NCBI GenBank assembly: GCA_009763385.1
Contig: CM019831.1
Span: 86,773,845 to 86,837,844 of the forward strand
Length of the DNA stretch: 64,000 nt
Reading direction: 5' to 3'
DNA from: Coix lacryma-jobi var. lacryma-jobi
Lineage: Eukaryota; Streptophyta; Magnoliopsida; Poales; Poaceae
The position numbers and the translations under genes are program-made. This document shows, piece by piece, positions 30,890 through 42,998 of this stretch. Numbering within the stretch: the stretch's first letter is position 1; every line of letters begins with the position of its first letter. Below the pieces are notes generated by a model that saw only the letters and a program-made list of their open reading frames with translations, was not told where the DNA came from and did no database searches.

Positions 30890-32117
30890 AAAGTATGCGA
30901 TGCACCAGAATCAAAAAGTGTAATTGCTGGGTGTTGAGCAACAGGGAACATACCAAGCATAACAGGTTCTCCTTCAGGAATAGTTCTATTTGAGTATGGA
31001 AAACCTTTCCTGTCTTTGGAGCACCCTTATTCTTCTGATTGTTCTGTGCATTTCCCTTGTTTTGATTGGCGTGCTGATTTCCTGCTGGCCTTGGTATATT
31101 GGCATTGGGAACATTCTGCCTTGGATAAGGACAGTCACGAGAGAAATGTCCAGGCTTTCCACAATTATAACATGGATAACTTGTAACTTGTGGTACTGGT
31201 GGACGAATAGCAGGAACATTCTGCTGACGTTGAACATTAAAAGGCATAGCAGGCCTTACAAAAGTCCTCTGAGAATTCTGCTGCTGAGGCGGACGGTAAG
31301 ATGGACGATAGGATGGGCGGAACTGCTGGACTGGATGATATACAAGCCTCTGACGCTTCTTGTTGCCGCCAGATGATCCAGACCCTGACACAAATCCCTT
31401 CTTCTTCTTAGCCTCCTTATGCTTGCGGTTCTTTTCTTCACTAGCTATAGCAACATTCACTGTCTCATGATAATTCATATTACCACAAGTTGTCATCATA
31501 GACTGAAGTTTTGTATTTCATCCTCTCATGAAACATCCTTCTTCTTCTCTCATCAGTATTGACCTGGTCAAAGGCATATTGGGACAGATGATTAAACTTC
31601 CCAATGTACTGCATAACTGGCTCATCTCCCTGACGGAGAGCTAAGAATTCTTCAAGCTTCATCTTCATAACCCCATCTGGAATATAATGAGCTCTGAAGG
31701 CTTCCTTGAATTCAGCCCAAGTGATTCGGTGGCCGGCTGGTTGAACAGCCAGTAAATTTGCCCACCAAACTCCTGCGGCTCCTCGGAGTTGCTGAGCTGC
31801 GAAAGCTGGCTTTTGAACTTCAGTACAGTTGATAAGACTGAACTTTTGCTCCATGGTGCGGAGCCATCATCTGCTTCAAGAGGTTCGTCAGCTTTAACGA
31901 ACACTGGAGGGCGAGTATCAGTGAAATCGACATATGTTGTCTCTTCCCTGTTATTACGGCCACGACCACGTTGACCACCATTCTGATTTTGTGCTAAAAG
32001 AGTTGTTGCATTGACCAATGCTGCAATAGCATCAGCCAAAGAAGGTGGAACTGGTGGTGCATTAGGGATATCATCCCCACCATGGGAAGAACTAGCTCCA
32101 CGAGTGTTAACAGGCAT
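30882..32117 (-). pseudogene. gag: Gag with CCHC knuckle and protease active site (B)
   Basis: ATG at 32117 preceded by an acceptor-like AAGCAG. Capsid motifs and zinc knuckle as in A (CYNCGKPGHFSRDC about 31136-31175); protease DSGA near 30900. Frame breaks near 31860, 31530 and 30985 are one-base changes against A, and A is intact at some of them, so the two copies complement each other. Confidence 0.83.
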
Positions 32118-32375
32118 CTGCTTAAAACAAACGATTCCTTGATTAACATTCATATATATACATCATAACATGCATATCATGCTCAACTTATTTATCATAC
32201 AAGTCCGCTCTTGGGCAGGACTACTGACACCACTATCTTACACAACTAACCAACTAGAGGTTTTCTGACTAACTAGGTTACAAAGTCAGAAAGATCACAC
32301 TGTGATACATCTCATGTTTACTCAACCCTCTAGATCTATCACTCTTCCCCAGATAAGACTTCATACTCCACCGTT

Positions 32376-32888
32376 CTAACTCCTCATCTTCTTCTCTTCT
32401 TCTTCTTCTTCTTCTTCAGAAGCATTCTCAGGATGTGGTGGTGTGGCAGGTTCTGGCTGCAACTGTGCGGTCAGCTCCTCTATATGCCTATGCAGGTCAG
32501 CATGATGGTTTGCCATGAGGTTTTGATTTTCTCTCATTACATCTACCTGGCACCGTGCCCGATTCCTCTGCTCGATAGCCTTCCTCCACTTGCACTCATA
32601 CTCTTGGTGCTGCTCGTGGTGGTATTGTAGCTGCTCACGCAACTCTTCCCTATCTCTGTTGCCCCTCATCCTTTCTCCATTTGCCCTTGCCAATTCCATA
32701 TACAGGCGGTCTACTTCCGCCTGCAGCTGTGAAGTGGCAGTGTTACTACCTTCTCCTTCTTCGTAAGTAACCAGGGCTGGTTACTTCCCTCACTCTCAGT
32801 AAGGCCATCATTTCTTGGGGCAAGGAACGTGTCGCGGAACACCTCGAGGTCCGGTACACTTGCGTGCAGTCTGTCTGGTACGGACCAT
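32376..32888 (-). pseudogene. ORF0 with H3-tail-like N-terminus (B)
   Basis: ATG at 32888: MVRTRQTARKCTG as in A. An extra base near 32826 and a missing base near 32774 shift the frame and restore it, altering about 17 residues of the linker. The coiled coil (MELARANGERMRGNRDREEL onward) and Glu run are kept. Probably an intact gene with two sequence errors. Confidence 0.7.
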
Positions 32889-33360
32889 CTGCTAAAATAT
32901 TTATATTTTGAATATTAGAACTATATATGTTCCAAGATTAAGAGACAGAGTTTTATAATTAGATAGATTTATAGACTTTATTTAGATACAACCTCTAAGA
33001 GGGAAAGTTAATTATATGTTATCAATCATGATGCATGAATCGTACTTACGAACAAAGCATACATCATCAAACAAATAATTACTTTAAAGTAGTCACTTAT
33101 TATAAAAGTGAATAAACTTTCTTTTCATAAGTAGGGCAATATTATTATAAGTATTGTTCCTTAGATATAATATCACCATAACTATACTAAAAACATATTC
33201 ATTTAGATAGAAGGATAAGTCTAAAGAATGAATTAAGGCAAGTCAGAAGCATAAGACAAGTCTTAGAAGCAATTTGGACTCAAACTAATTCAAAATTTAG
33301 TTTGACTCAAAACCTTTGAAGTTTTTAAAAATGAATACTGTTATACTTTCTAAGGGATTC
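32889..33360 (-). other. 5' leader of internal B
   Basis: AT-rich leader between PBS and ORF0, matching copy A. Ends in TATTTTAGCAG directly before the ORF0 ATG. No other feature seen. Confidence 0.5.
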
Positions 33361-33374
33361 GCTCTGATACCAGC
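33361..33374 (-). other. Primer-binding site, internal B
   Basis: Minus strand GCTGGTATCAGAGC adjoining the LTR end, the initiator-tRNA-Met type used by this clade. Confidence 0.88.
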
Positions 33375-33705
33375 TGTGGCAGAACCTCCTGAATTAAGTG
33401 GCCCACATGCACCCATCATTGTCCTAAAGACCTTTGATCGGCGTGCACGAGTTCCAAATGACTCAAGAGATCTGTCGGGTGTCCTCGGGAAACCCGAATC
33501 ATCCACGTTACCTTCTTTCCAGGAAAATCCCCATCAAGCATCACAGTATTACAACAGTTTATAGATAAGATAAATCAGAGTAAAGCGGAAAGATTATAAT
33601 ACATAGGTTAAAAACTTAGAGTTTTACAAACCAAAGTACTTATTACATAACTTGTTCGGAACTAATATTACATATTTTCACACAAAAGTTCTCACTTGCC
33701 CAAGG

Positions 33706-34839
33706 TTACACATTAGAATCATCATCACTCTCTTCTACTAGAGTGAAGTAGCACTGTCCATCAAAAGGTGGATCCATGTACTCACCTGCAACAAGGGTTA
33801 ACAAACCCTGAGTACAAAAGTACTCAACAAGACTTAAACCGTCTAGGGAAAAGAAAAAGACTTAGGTATGAAGGCCGTAAGGATTCAAGGTAAGGCTTTA
33901 GCAAAGTCAAAGCATTTTGTTTGCGTAAAAGCTTACTAAAGTAAAACATATTTTCAAGTTTTAATTCAAGTTTGTAACTATCCAAAGATTCTTAAACCTT
34001 CATCCTCTTTAAACTCTCATTTCATAAACATCCCATTCTTTACTACGGTGCGGGACAGTGGATTGAGGTTCCATATCCGAGGAAACACGGCGATTCGAAT
34101 CGTTCAAACCCAGCTGGGGATTCAGTACCACACGACATATGTAGAACTTAATCTTGCATACGTCAACCCTATCTATAGATCCTCCCATACAAGAACGGTT
34201 CGCGCCACCCGAGAGTACAGTACACCTCGAACCCGACTATCTCATAGCCCCGAGGGTACACGCTACTCCCGCCATCTTTCCACTCCCAGTGCGCGATTAG
34301 CCGTTCTCAAGAATCGGAATAGCTATAGACGAGGCTTACGACCGCATGTGGGCTGTACTCAAAGGTCTCAATCACAGCGGTCCAACAACGATACGGTCCT
34401 AAGTTGAGTAACCTTACAACAAGACTCCACTCTTGTTGTAAGTTACTATCATTATCATGTTGTCTCATGATTCATTAGTCCCATAGCATAGCCACCATTT
34501 TGAAAAGCATCTACTATACTAAAGTAGTAAAGCTTGGTTAAGCATACTAAACATTTTCATAAACAGGTATCAAGGTTAAGGGTTGGAATCATCAAGGTAG
34601 GTAATGCATCAAATAGGATTCACCCAACTCCTATTACCTAATGCATCATATTACTTAAGTGAAATAACTTTAGAAAATCACAAGGATAAGGTTAATGTCC
34701 GGGGCTTGCCTTGAGAGTTAGCGAAGTCCGAAGTCTCAGGAAAAGAAGAATCCACTCCCTCAAGAGATATCCACGGAGTTTCAGATTCTTCCGGAAAGGG
34801 AGCTACTCGTAAAAGTGCATATGCATGATCAAAGAAATG
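33706..34839 (-). CDS. LTR-encoded spliced ORF, exons X and Y (LTR3, clean AB copy)
   Basis: Exon X 34839-34710 is 130 nt: after a stop-containing stretch and an AG|CAT boundary it reads HFFDHAYALLRVAPFPEESE, then WISLEGVD, ending SQ plus one base before GCAAGCCCCGG. Exon Y 33785-33706 is 80 nt: after TTGTTGCAG it completes the codon (Gly) and reads EYMDPPFDGQCYFTLVEES to a TAA. Donor and acceptor phases agree (1/1). CD LTRs keep length, phase and key residues (HAYALLRV, W, EGVD, DPPFDGQCYFTLVEES), with several synonymous third-base differences. The first exon and start codon are not resolved. No homology to a known domain is recognised. Confidence 0.55.
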
Positions 34840-36285
34840 CTCAAGATATGATTAGATAGGGTACATGCTCTTTGATAAAAAAACAAACACGTAACTATCT
34901 TGAGTACAACTTTCCTTCATGACACAAATCAAACTAAATTAGCTAATTAAACCATATATTATTACTAAGCAGGTTTATTATCTTCCTTAAGCAAGATTAG
35001 GTAACTATCAAAACAAAAGGTCATTAGCATAAGGAATCCATAACCAGGGAGCAAATCATGCTAGTTTTCCACTGGTTGTCAAACAATTCCAAAGTCACAC
35101 AAACCTAAAGTGATTATCTATTTCTTTTTATTTTATAAGTCATTTTATTAGCCCTTTATTTATACATAATTCATACTTTGTCAAACAGAGATGAATTTAA
35201 ACATGAGGTGTATATCAGTGACACAAACTCACATGTAAAATTTCATGATTTTTGGAGAAACACAAAAATTACATAATTCATCAAAGTTGCATTTATTAAT
35301 TAAAGCACAGATTTATTGTTATAGCAAAAGTACTCAAAACACAAGTTTTATAATTTTATATTAGCACAGACATGTTATTAGCTTACATGTCAAATTTCAT
35401 AATTAACAGAGCTACAGATTAATTATAGCAAAATTAACAAAATTGCTCACTGTTCAAAAGAAGAAAAAGAAAAACTTAAACTAGCCCAACCTGGGCTTTC
35501 GGCCCACTCCCGCGCGCGGCCCGTCACGCGCGAAAACGGCCCAGCCAGGCTCCCGCCCGCGCGCTCTGGCGCTTTTGCAGAAAAGCCCTCCGGCTTACAC
35601 GAAACTAACCCGCAGTCCACAGCGCTATTCACCTGAGTCACGGACTTTGCAACCAACACCCTGGACTTTCTCGTCTTCGCAACCGGGAGGTCCCCGACGC
35701 TGGCCCGAACGGACGGCGGCGCACAGAGCGCCGGCGAGCCTTACGCCGGCCAACTCCGGCCAGAAGAGACCTAACGGACGCAGCATCATCACCGGCGAGT
35801 CACCCGCGGCCGATAGAGCACCTAACCCTAAACGCTACCACTACAGGAGGTCTGGCCACGCACGGCGGCGGATCGGATCACGGCGAAGCCGTTCCGGCGA
35901 ACTCAGGCCGGTAGCATTGGAACGGAGGGCTAGGAAGATCCAGTAGCTCACCCTGATGCTGGCTGTGTAGATGGTTCGAACGGAGGATGAATGGAGAGGA
36001 GAGTCCACGGAGCAGTGCTTGCAGCGGCGAACTCCGGCGAAGCAAGCGATGTTCCGGCGAGACCTGAGCACCAAAAGGAAAACCACCGAGCCGATGAGCA
36101 ACCTGGGTCAAGGCGAAACAGAAACACAAGACAGGGAGAGTAGAGGAGTGCCCGGTTGGGCTGACCACGGTAAGGTCGAGCTCGGCGGCGATTTCGCCCG
36201 GCGGGAAGGAAAACGGCGAGCTCGAGCTCTCTGAGGCAGTAGAGGCGAAGTGATAGTTTCTGGAGGTGCGCAAGGAAGTGAGGAA

Positions 36286-36291
36286 CTTATA
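36286..36291 (-). promoter_or_regulatory. TATA box of LTR3
   Basis: Same GGATATAAGTTCCTCACTTCC context as in LTR2. Confidence 0.7.
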
Positions 36292-37222
36292 TCCGCGGTC
36301 AATTTTGGATGAGAAGCTTGGGTGCGGTGAATTTGAGGATTGGGACAGAGGGGAGCACGTCGCGCTGTGGTGGCGCAACGACGACGGCAAGCGCAGGAGA
36401 CGGTGCCACGACGCGAGAGAGAGTACCAGCAGCAGCTTGACTTCGCCACGGAGACGTGCACGAGCGCGTTCGAGAGAGGACGGCGTCCATCGCGCTGGCG
36501 TTGCCGGTCAAAAGCTCGGCGGCCACCGCTATGAACAGGAGGCAAGCTTATCTCCCCCCTTCTCTTTTATACCCTTTCGGAAAATTTTGAAATTACTTTG
36601 GATTTTTGAATAGAAGTTGAAAATATGCCAAAATATCAAATGCTCAGAATTCAAACTGAACATCTTTTATTTTAGCAACATACCCAAATATGCTCAGATT
36701 TTGAATTAGGATTTGAAATACAAAAGAGGACAAAAAGGACAAAAGGGGACTTTTACAATTACTTTAGATTTCACATGAAAACTTGGAAACTTTACTCATC
36801 AAAGTTTTCCTCATCAGAAATAGAGCAACTTGCTTTTTGAAGCATACCCAATTCTTTTGTAGATTTTGATTAAAAGAAAAGGGATAAAATAGGATTTTGA
36901 AATTATATAAACTTTTAAAGGAATTTTACCAAATCTGATTTATACCTCAATGATGACTTGAATCAAGGTCCAAATACACCTCTGAGACATAAAACCAAAG
37001 TTTGATCCAAAATTCACTACTTAAAAAAAAATTACCATATACCCTTAATAGCATAAAAGCATTATACACCAAAAAGAAAACATAACTAGGGTTTCAAACT
37101 TAAGCACTCTTTACCACTAAGCACAAGCATAAATAAACTTGTTTTAGTGAATGCATAACCAGGTTATCACTCAAATAAATGCCAGTGCATATGATGACAT
37201 GTCAGGTTTTAGTTTGCTTAAC

Positions 37223-37226
37223 CAGC
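37223..37226 (-). other. Residual PBS bases between LTR3 and LTR4
   Basis: The four bases CAGC (minus strand GCTG) after the LTR4 end are the first bases of the GCTGGTATCAGAGC PBS. LTR4 was once followed by an internal region that is now deleted up to base about 16 of LTR3; CTGGT is shared at both sides of the break. Confidence 0.65.
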
Positions 37227-37964
37227 TGTGGCAGAACCTCCTGATTAATGGCCCACATGCACCCATCATTGTCCTAAAGACCTTTGATCGGCGTACACGC
37301 GTTCCAATGACTCAAGAGGACTGTCGGGTGTCCTCGGGAAACCCGAATCATCCACGTTACATAACTTCAGGAAATTCCTCATCACATCACATATTACAAG
37401 TACAAACAGTTTCTAGATAAGATAAATCAGAGTAAAGCGGAAAGATTATATACATAGGTTAAAAACTTAGAGTTTTACAAACCATAAGTACTTATTACAT
37501 AAACGGTTCGGACTTTATAATACATATATCACCCAAATTCTTGTTACTTGCCCAAGTCACACATCATTCATTATCACTCACTCTCTTCTACAAGAGTGAA
37601 GTAGCACTGTCCATCAAAAGGTGGATCCATGCCTCTCCTGCAACAAGGGTAACAACCCTGAGTACTAAAGTACTCAACAAGACTTATCCGTCAACAGAAA
37701 AGACTTCAGGTCATGCTAGCTTTAAGGGATGTAGTGGGGCTAGCAATAGAGAAGGAATTTGCAGAATAAACATTTTTAACAAAACATTCTTCTTTTCCTT
37801 CCAATATACCATCAAAAGTACTCTTTTAGGATGAAACATAATTTCCCAAAAGCTTTGGTTTTGAAAACTCTACGTTGAGAGCTAGAGATCGAGTCTCTTT
37901 TTATCGTAGAGCAACGACGATTCGAACCGCTTTATCTACCCAGCTGGGGGTTCCCAATCACACA

Positions 37965-38091
37965 ATATGGCAGGACTCTACCTGCAACATTGCACAACCA
38001 TAAGTGATTTGTATGGCAGGACTCTAACCTGCAACATACCAAAGCACCACGGTGTTTGTATGGCAGGACTCTAACCTAACCTGCAACATAT
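37965..38091 (-). repeat. Threefold hairpin repeat in LTR4
   Basis: Three copies of TATGGCAGGACTCTAACCTGCAACAT-type sequence (minus strand ATGTTGCAGGTTAGAGTCCTGC) at 45-50-bp spacing; each has a GCAGG/CCTGC stem. Found at matching places in LTR5, LTR6 and LTR7. Confidence 0.85.
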
Positions 38092-38502
38092 CAACCCGTA
38101 TCCCGTGATTGGTACTATCATGCTCTCGATCAAGGACTAACAACGAATGGTTCCTAATCGACACAGACAGGAACACTACATCAAGATTCCAATCCGGATG
38201 CAAGTTACCTGCCCGTCTGAATTCCATTTTTCATCCATTTATCAAGTATACCTGAAAGAGGTATCCTAACAGTGATGACCTATCATCCCTTAGTTTGCTC
38301 AAGGCCTAAGCGGAGGATAATCTCATCACCGTGCATCTTGGCTAAACATTTACAAATAAATAGGTAACAAGGATAGAGTAAAGGTAACCAACTGGTAATG
38401 CAACTACTGGTGTCATTCAACTCCTATTACTTACATGCAGTTGATAAATCATTGTATAAACTTTGCAATAGAAATAGAAAGGTTAAATGCACCGGGGCTT
38501 GC

Positions 38503-38634
38503 CTTGAGGATTAGTGGAGTTCGAAGATTCTGAAAATCGAGAAGGGTCTACACCCTCAGGAGGATCCACTGAGAGTTAGGGCCTTCCGAAGCGAAATCTA
38601 CACGTAGAAGTGCATATGCATGATTAATGAGATG
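38503..38634 (-). pseudogene. LTR-encoded ORF exon X (LTR4)
   Basis: Reads HLINHAYALLRVDFASEGPN and EGVDPSRFSESSNSTNPQ up to CAAG|GCAAGC, but lacks one base in ggatcctcctg (LTR7 has ggattcctcctg), so the frame breaks in the middle. Confidence 0.45.
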
Positions 38635-40086
38635 CTTATGATATGATCATGGTAAAGATGGAATTTTCTTAAACTATAATTTTTATGGAGTACAACTTTC
38701 CTTCACGGTAAAGTTGCAAACCAACAAACTAACTTTAGTTATTAAAAGTACTAAACAAGTTTTGTTATTTTCTTTAAATATGGTATGCAACTTAACAAGC
38801 AATAAAGGTTATTTTCATAAAGGAATCCATAACCAGGGAGCAAATCTTGCTAGTTTTCCACTGGTTGTCAAACAATTCCAAAAGTCACACAAATCCTAAA
38901 GTGATTAACTAATCCTATTTTATTTTATAAACCATTTTAATTAGCCTTTTACTTATACACCAATCATACTTGATCAAACAGGGATGAAATTAAACATGAA
39001 GGTGTATATCAGTGATATAAACTCCCATGTCAAATTTCATGATTTTTGGATAACCACAGAAAATTACATAATTCCTCAAAGTTGCATTTATTAATTAAAG
39101 TCCAGATTTAATTGTCCTATAAAAAGTACTCAAAACACAAGTTGTATAATTTTTATATTAGCATGGGCATGTTAACATCTATCATGTCAAATTTCATAAT
39201 TAACAGAGCTATAGATTAATTATAGCAAAATTAACAAAACTGCTTACTGTTCAAAAAGACAGAAAAAGGAAAACACAAAACTACCCAAACTGGGCTTTCG
39301 GCCCAGTCCGACGCGGCCCGTCGCGCGCGAAACCAGCCCAGCCTGGTTCCCCGCCCGCGCGCCTCGGCACTTTTGCAGAAAAGCCCTTCGGCTTAAACGA
39401 AACTAACCCGCAGTCCACAGCGCTATTCACATGAGTCTGGGACTTTGCAACCAACACCCTGGACTTTCTCGTCTTCGCAACGGGAAGTCCCCGACGCTGG
39501 CTCGAACGGACGGCGGCGCACCGAACGCCGGCGAGCCTTACGCCGGCCAACTCCGGCCAGTAGAGACCTAACGACGCGAGCATAAGCACCAGCGAGTCAC
39601 CCGCGGCCGATAGAGCCTCTAAACCTAACGCTACCGCTCCGGTGAGGTCTGGCCACGCACGGCGGCGGACCGAGCCACGGCGGAGCTGTTCCGGCGAACC
39701 TAGGTCGGTAGCAGTAGAACGGAGGGGCTAGGAAGATCCAGTAGCTCACCCTGATGCTGATGGCTTAGCTGGTTCGAGCGGAGGATGAACGGAGGGAAGG
39801 TGTCCACGGAGCAGTGGCTTGCGGCGGCGAGCTCCGGTGAAGTAGAGGTTGTTCCGGCGAGTCCTGAGCATCAAACAGAAACCATCGGGCCGATGAGCAT
39901 CCGGGGATCAATACAAAGCAGAAACACAAGACAGGGAGAGTAGAGGAGTGCCCGGTTGGGCTGACCACGGCGAGGTCGAGCTCGGCGGCGATTTTGCCCG
40001 GCGGAAGAAAAAACGGCGAGCTCAAGCTCTCTGAGGCAGTAGCGATGGAGAGGAAAGGTCCGGGAGGTGCTCAAGGAAGTGAAGTA

Positions 40087-40092
40087 CTTATA
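40087..40092 (-). promoter_or_regulatory. TATA box of LTR4
   Basis: Minus strand CGCCTATAAGTACTTCACTTCC, the conserved core promoter of CD LTRs. Confidence 0.7.
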
Positions 40093-41373
40093 GGCGCGGT
40101 GAATTTGGATAAGATGGAGCAGGGACGGTGAATTTGGAGATTGAGTTGAGAAAGTGCTCGTCGGAGTTGCGTGGCAAGAGGTTAACGGTGAGTGCGGAAG
40201 AAGGCGCCACGACGCGAGATAAAAGGCCAGCAGAGGGGTCACTTTGCCACGGAGTTGGTCGCGTGCTCGTTCGAGAGAGAACCGCGATCGTCGCGCTGGC
40301 GTTGCCGGTCAAAGCCTCGGCGGCCACCGCCATGACAGAGCCGGAAGCTTATATCTCCCCCTTCTCCTATATACCCTTTCGGTTTATATGAAAATACTTT
40401 GGATTTTTGAATAGAAGTTGAAAATATGTTAAAATATCAAATGCTCAGAATTTAATACTGAACATCTTTTATTTTTGCAACATAAGCAGAATATGCTTAG
40501 ATTTTGAATTAGAGTTTGCAAAACCAAAGAGAACAAAGAGGGCAGAAAAGTATTTTTCACAATTACTTTTGATTTCATATGAAAACTTGGAAAACTTTAT
40601 ACATCAAAGTTGTTCCCTATCAAAATAGAACAACTTTGCTTTTTGGAGCATAGCCAAATTGTGCTTAATTTTGAAACTACACAAAAAGGGAATAAAATTG
40701 GTTTTGGAAATTGAGTTTCAATTTGAAACCAATTCAAACTTGTTTTTCCAGATTATTTCAGATTTTCTTTAGTAACTTGAAAATCTATCTTAATAAAAGT
40801 TGTTTCTTTTAATCCTCTCTACAACTTTGATTAAAAGACCAAGGTCTAATTCTTTTTAGTTTCTGAAATCTAGAGTTGGGGTTAAATTTAGGGTTTAAAA
40901 GATTTCAAATTTATTCAAAATTTTGTACAGAAACTTTGAAAACTTTGAATACCAAAGTTGTCCCTCTCAACAAGAGCTACAACTTTGCTTTTGAAACCAT
41001 TTTGAAATTGACCCAACTTTTTGGACTTACAGAGAGGAGAAAATAAGAAACACATAGAAAATTAGGTTTTCTACATACACTTAGTATTACCCTTAACATA
41101 AAACCATATAACTTATGAAAGCATTACACCACTAGGATTGCATACTTAACATTTCTTATTCACTAAGCACAAACATGTTAACATAAACTTGTTTTTAGTG
41201 AATGCATACTCAGGTTATCACTTCACATGAAATGCTAATGCATATGATGACATGGCAAGTTAATTTTGCTTAACACAGAGTGTTACAACTCTTTCCCCCT
41301 TAAAGAATCTCGTCCCGAGATTTAACCTGAAGGCTAACTAATGGAAAAGGAAATGTGTCAGGCACTTCCATTA

Positions 41374-42998
41374 CTAACCTTTACATAAAGCAGGGAATAG
41401 GTCATCATATGACAGATTATAAGGACTATATAGAAGAAAGAACTCAGGAAAACTTTCTGAGAGAAACTCTTCTGACTCCCATGTTGCTTCATCTTCCGTA
41501 TGTTGATTCCATTGAACCTTATAGAACTTAACAGTTCTTTTTCGAGTGACTCGATCTTTCTGGTCAAGAATCTTGATAGGATACTCCGAGTATGTCAGAT
41601 CAGGTTCTAACTCAATCTCTTCCACATGAATGACATGATCAGGCACTTGAAGACATTTCTTTAATTGAGAGACATGAACACATTATGAACTGATGATAAC
41701 TGTGGTGGTAAATCAAGTTGATATGCTACCTTTCCACATCTTTAAGGATCTGATAGGGACCTATATATCGTGGTGCCAACTTTCCTTTGATTCCAAATCG
41801 AGTAACTCCTTTCATTGGTGACACCTTGAGATAGACATAATCACCAATTTCAAATGTAAGAGACCGATATCTCTTATCGGCATAACTCTTTTGTCTGGAT
41901 TGCGCTATCTTTATATTCTCTCGAATTAACCTAACTTTTTCTTCAGCTTCCTTAACTAAGTCAACTCCAAAGAGACTACGTTCTCCCGGTTCAGACCAGT
42001 TTAAAGGTGTTCTGCATCTTCTGCCATACAGAGCTTCAAATGGTGCCATCTTAATGCTCTCTTGATAACTGTTATTGTAAGAGAATTCTGCTAACGGCAA
42101 ACATTCATCCCATTTCTCTGAATAATTGAGCACACAGGATCTTAACATATCTTCTAAGATCTGATTAACTCTTTCAGTTTGGCCCCCCCAGTCTGTGGAT
42201 GATAAGCTGTACTATGCAGAAGCTTGGTACCCAAAGACTCATGTAAGTGCCTCCAGAAAACATTAACAAACTGTGTCCCTCTATCAGACACGATAGTCTT
42301 GGGAACACCATGCAGACTTATAATTTTGTCAAAATATATCTTGGCATAGGTAGATGCTGGATATGTGGTCTTAACAGATATGAAATGAGCTGATTTGGTC
42401 AGACGATCAACAATGACCCATATGGAATCAAACCCTTTTGATGTCTTGGGCAGACCTACTATGAAGTCCATACTAATGTCATCCCACTTCCAAGAGGGAA
42501 TTGATAAAGGTTGCAATTCTCCCAGCAGACCTAAGATGAATTGCCTTCACTTTTTGACAAGTATCACATTTAGCTACATAACTAGCAATTTCGAGTTTCA
42601 TCTTAGTCCACCAGAATTTCTGTTCAGATCATGATACATCTTATTACGCCTGGATGTACTGAAAATCTTGTTGCATGAGCTTCATCAAGAATTTGCTTTC
42701 TGAGTTCAGGAACCTTTGGAACCACTAACCGTTCCTTTAACCAAATCACTCCAGCTTCATCTACTTTAAAATTAGAATTTTGCTCAGAGTGAATCTTTTC
42801 TTTTAGATGGATCATTCCTTGCTTTCCTTCTGGGCTGCAATGATCTGATCTTTAATGGATGATTGAACGGTCACATTTGCAAGATTTCCTTGTGGAATCA
42901 TTTCAAGATTTAACCTTTCAAATTCATAGCACAGGTAACATCTATTGGTTTGACTTCCAGACAATTGCAATGACTCTTTCGACTGAGTGCATCTGCAA
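41374..42998 (-). pseudogene. Integrase and chromodomain (C), frame-broken
   Basis: Chromodomain frame 41374-41646, then 41726-42148 and 42154-42516 with the catalytic core (SMDFIVGLPKTSKGFDSIWV, SDRGTQF, STAYHPQTGG) and a linker fragment at 42624-42815. Several one-base indels break it (C-run at 42183; near 41720, 42525 and 42640). Subfamily differences from A/B include ISVKTTYPASTYAKIYFDKI against LPVKTTYHASNYAKMYFDRI. Confidence 0.85.

Larger units (their letters stand above)
27510..33374 (-). mobile_element. Tekay-like chromovirus internal region B
   Basis: 5,865 bp between LTR2 and LTR3, minus strand, with a full set of domains in standard chromovirus order. The best-preserved copy in the window. 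It carries a normal PBS (GCTGGTATCAGAGC, 33361-33374) and PPT (27510-27528). Confidence 0.93.
33375..37222 (-). repeat. LTR3 (subfamily AB), 5' LTR of B, truncated by about 15 bp
   Basis: 3,848 bp. It lacks the last 15 or so plus-strand bases (accagagtgttaca): the sequence stops at GCTTAAC (37222) and is followed by CAGC and LTR4. Otherwise as LTR2. TATA box 36286-36291, exon X 34710-34839, exon Y 33706-33785. Confidence 0.92.
37227..41287 (-). repeat. LTR4 (subfamily CD), 3' LTR of C
   Basis: 4,061 bp, ends TGTGGCAGAACC and GAGTGTTACA on the plus strand. CD-type: has the threefold GCAGGACTCTAACCTGC repeat (37965-38091) and the longer U3, absent from AB LTRs. TATA box 40087-40092; exon X 38503-38634 (one base short); exon Y region 37565-37643 is frame-damaged. 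Confidence 0.93.

Noticed and set aside
31256..31441. Reading frames over the gag linker (such as 30990-31376 plus, 31256-31441 minus)
   Set aside because: Shadows of the gag basic/glutamine-rich linker; present in all copies because gag is.
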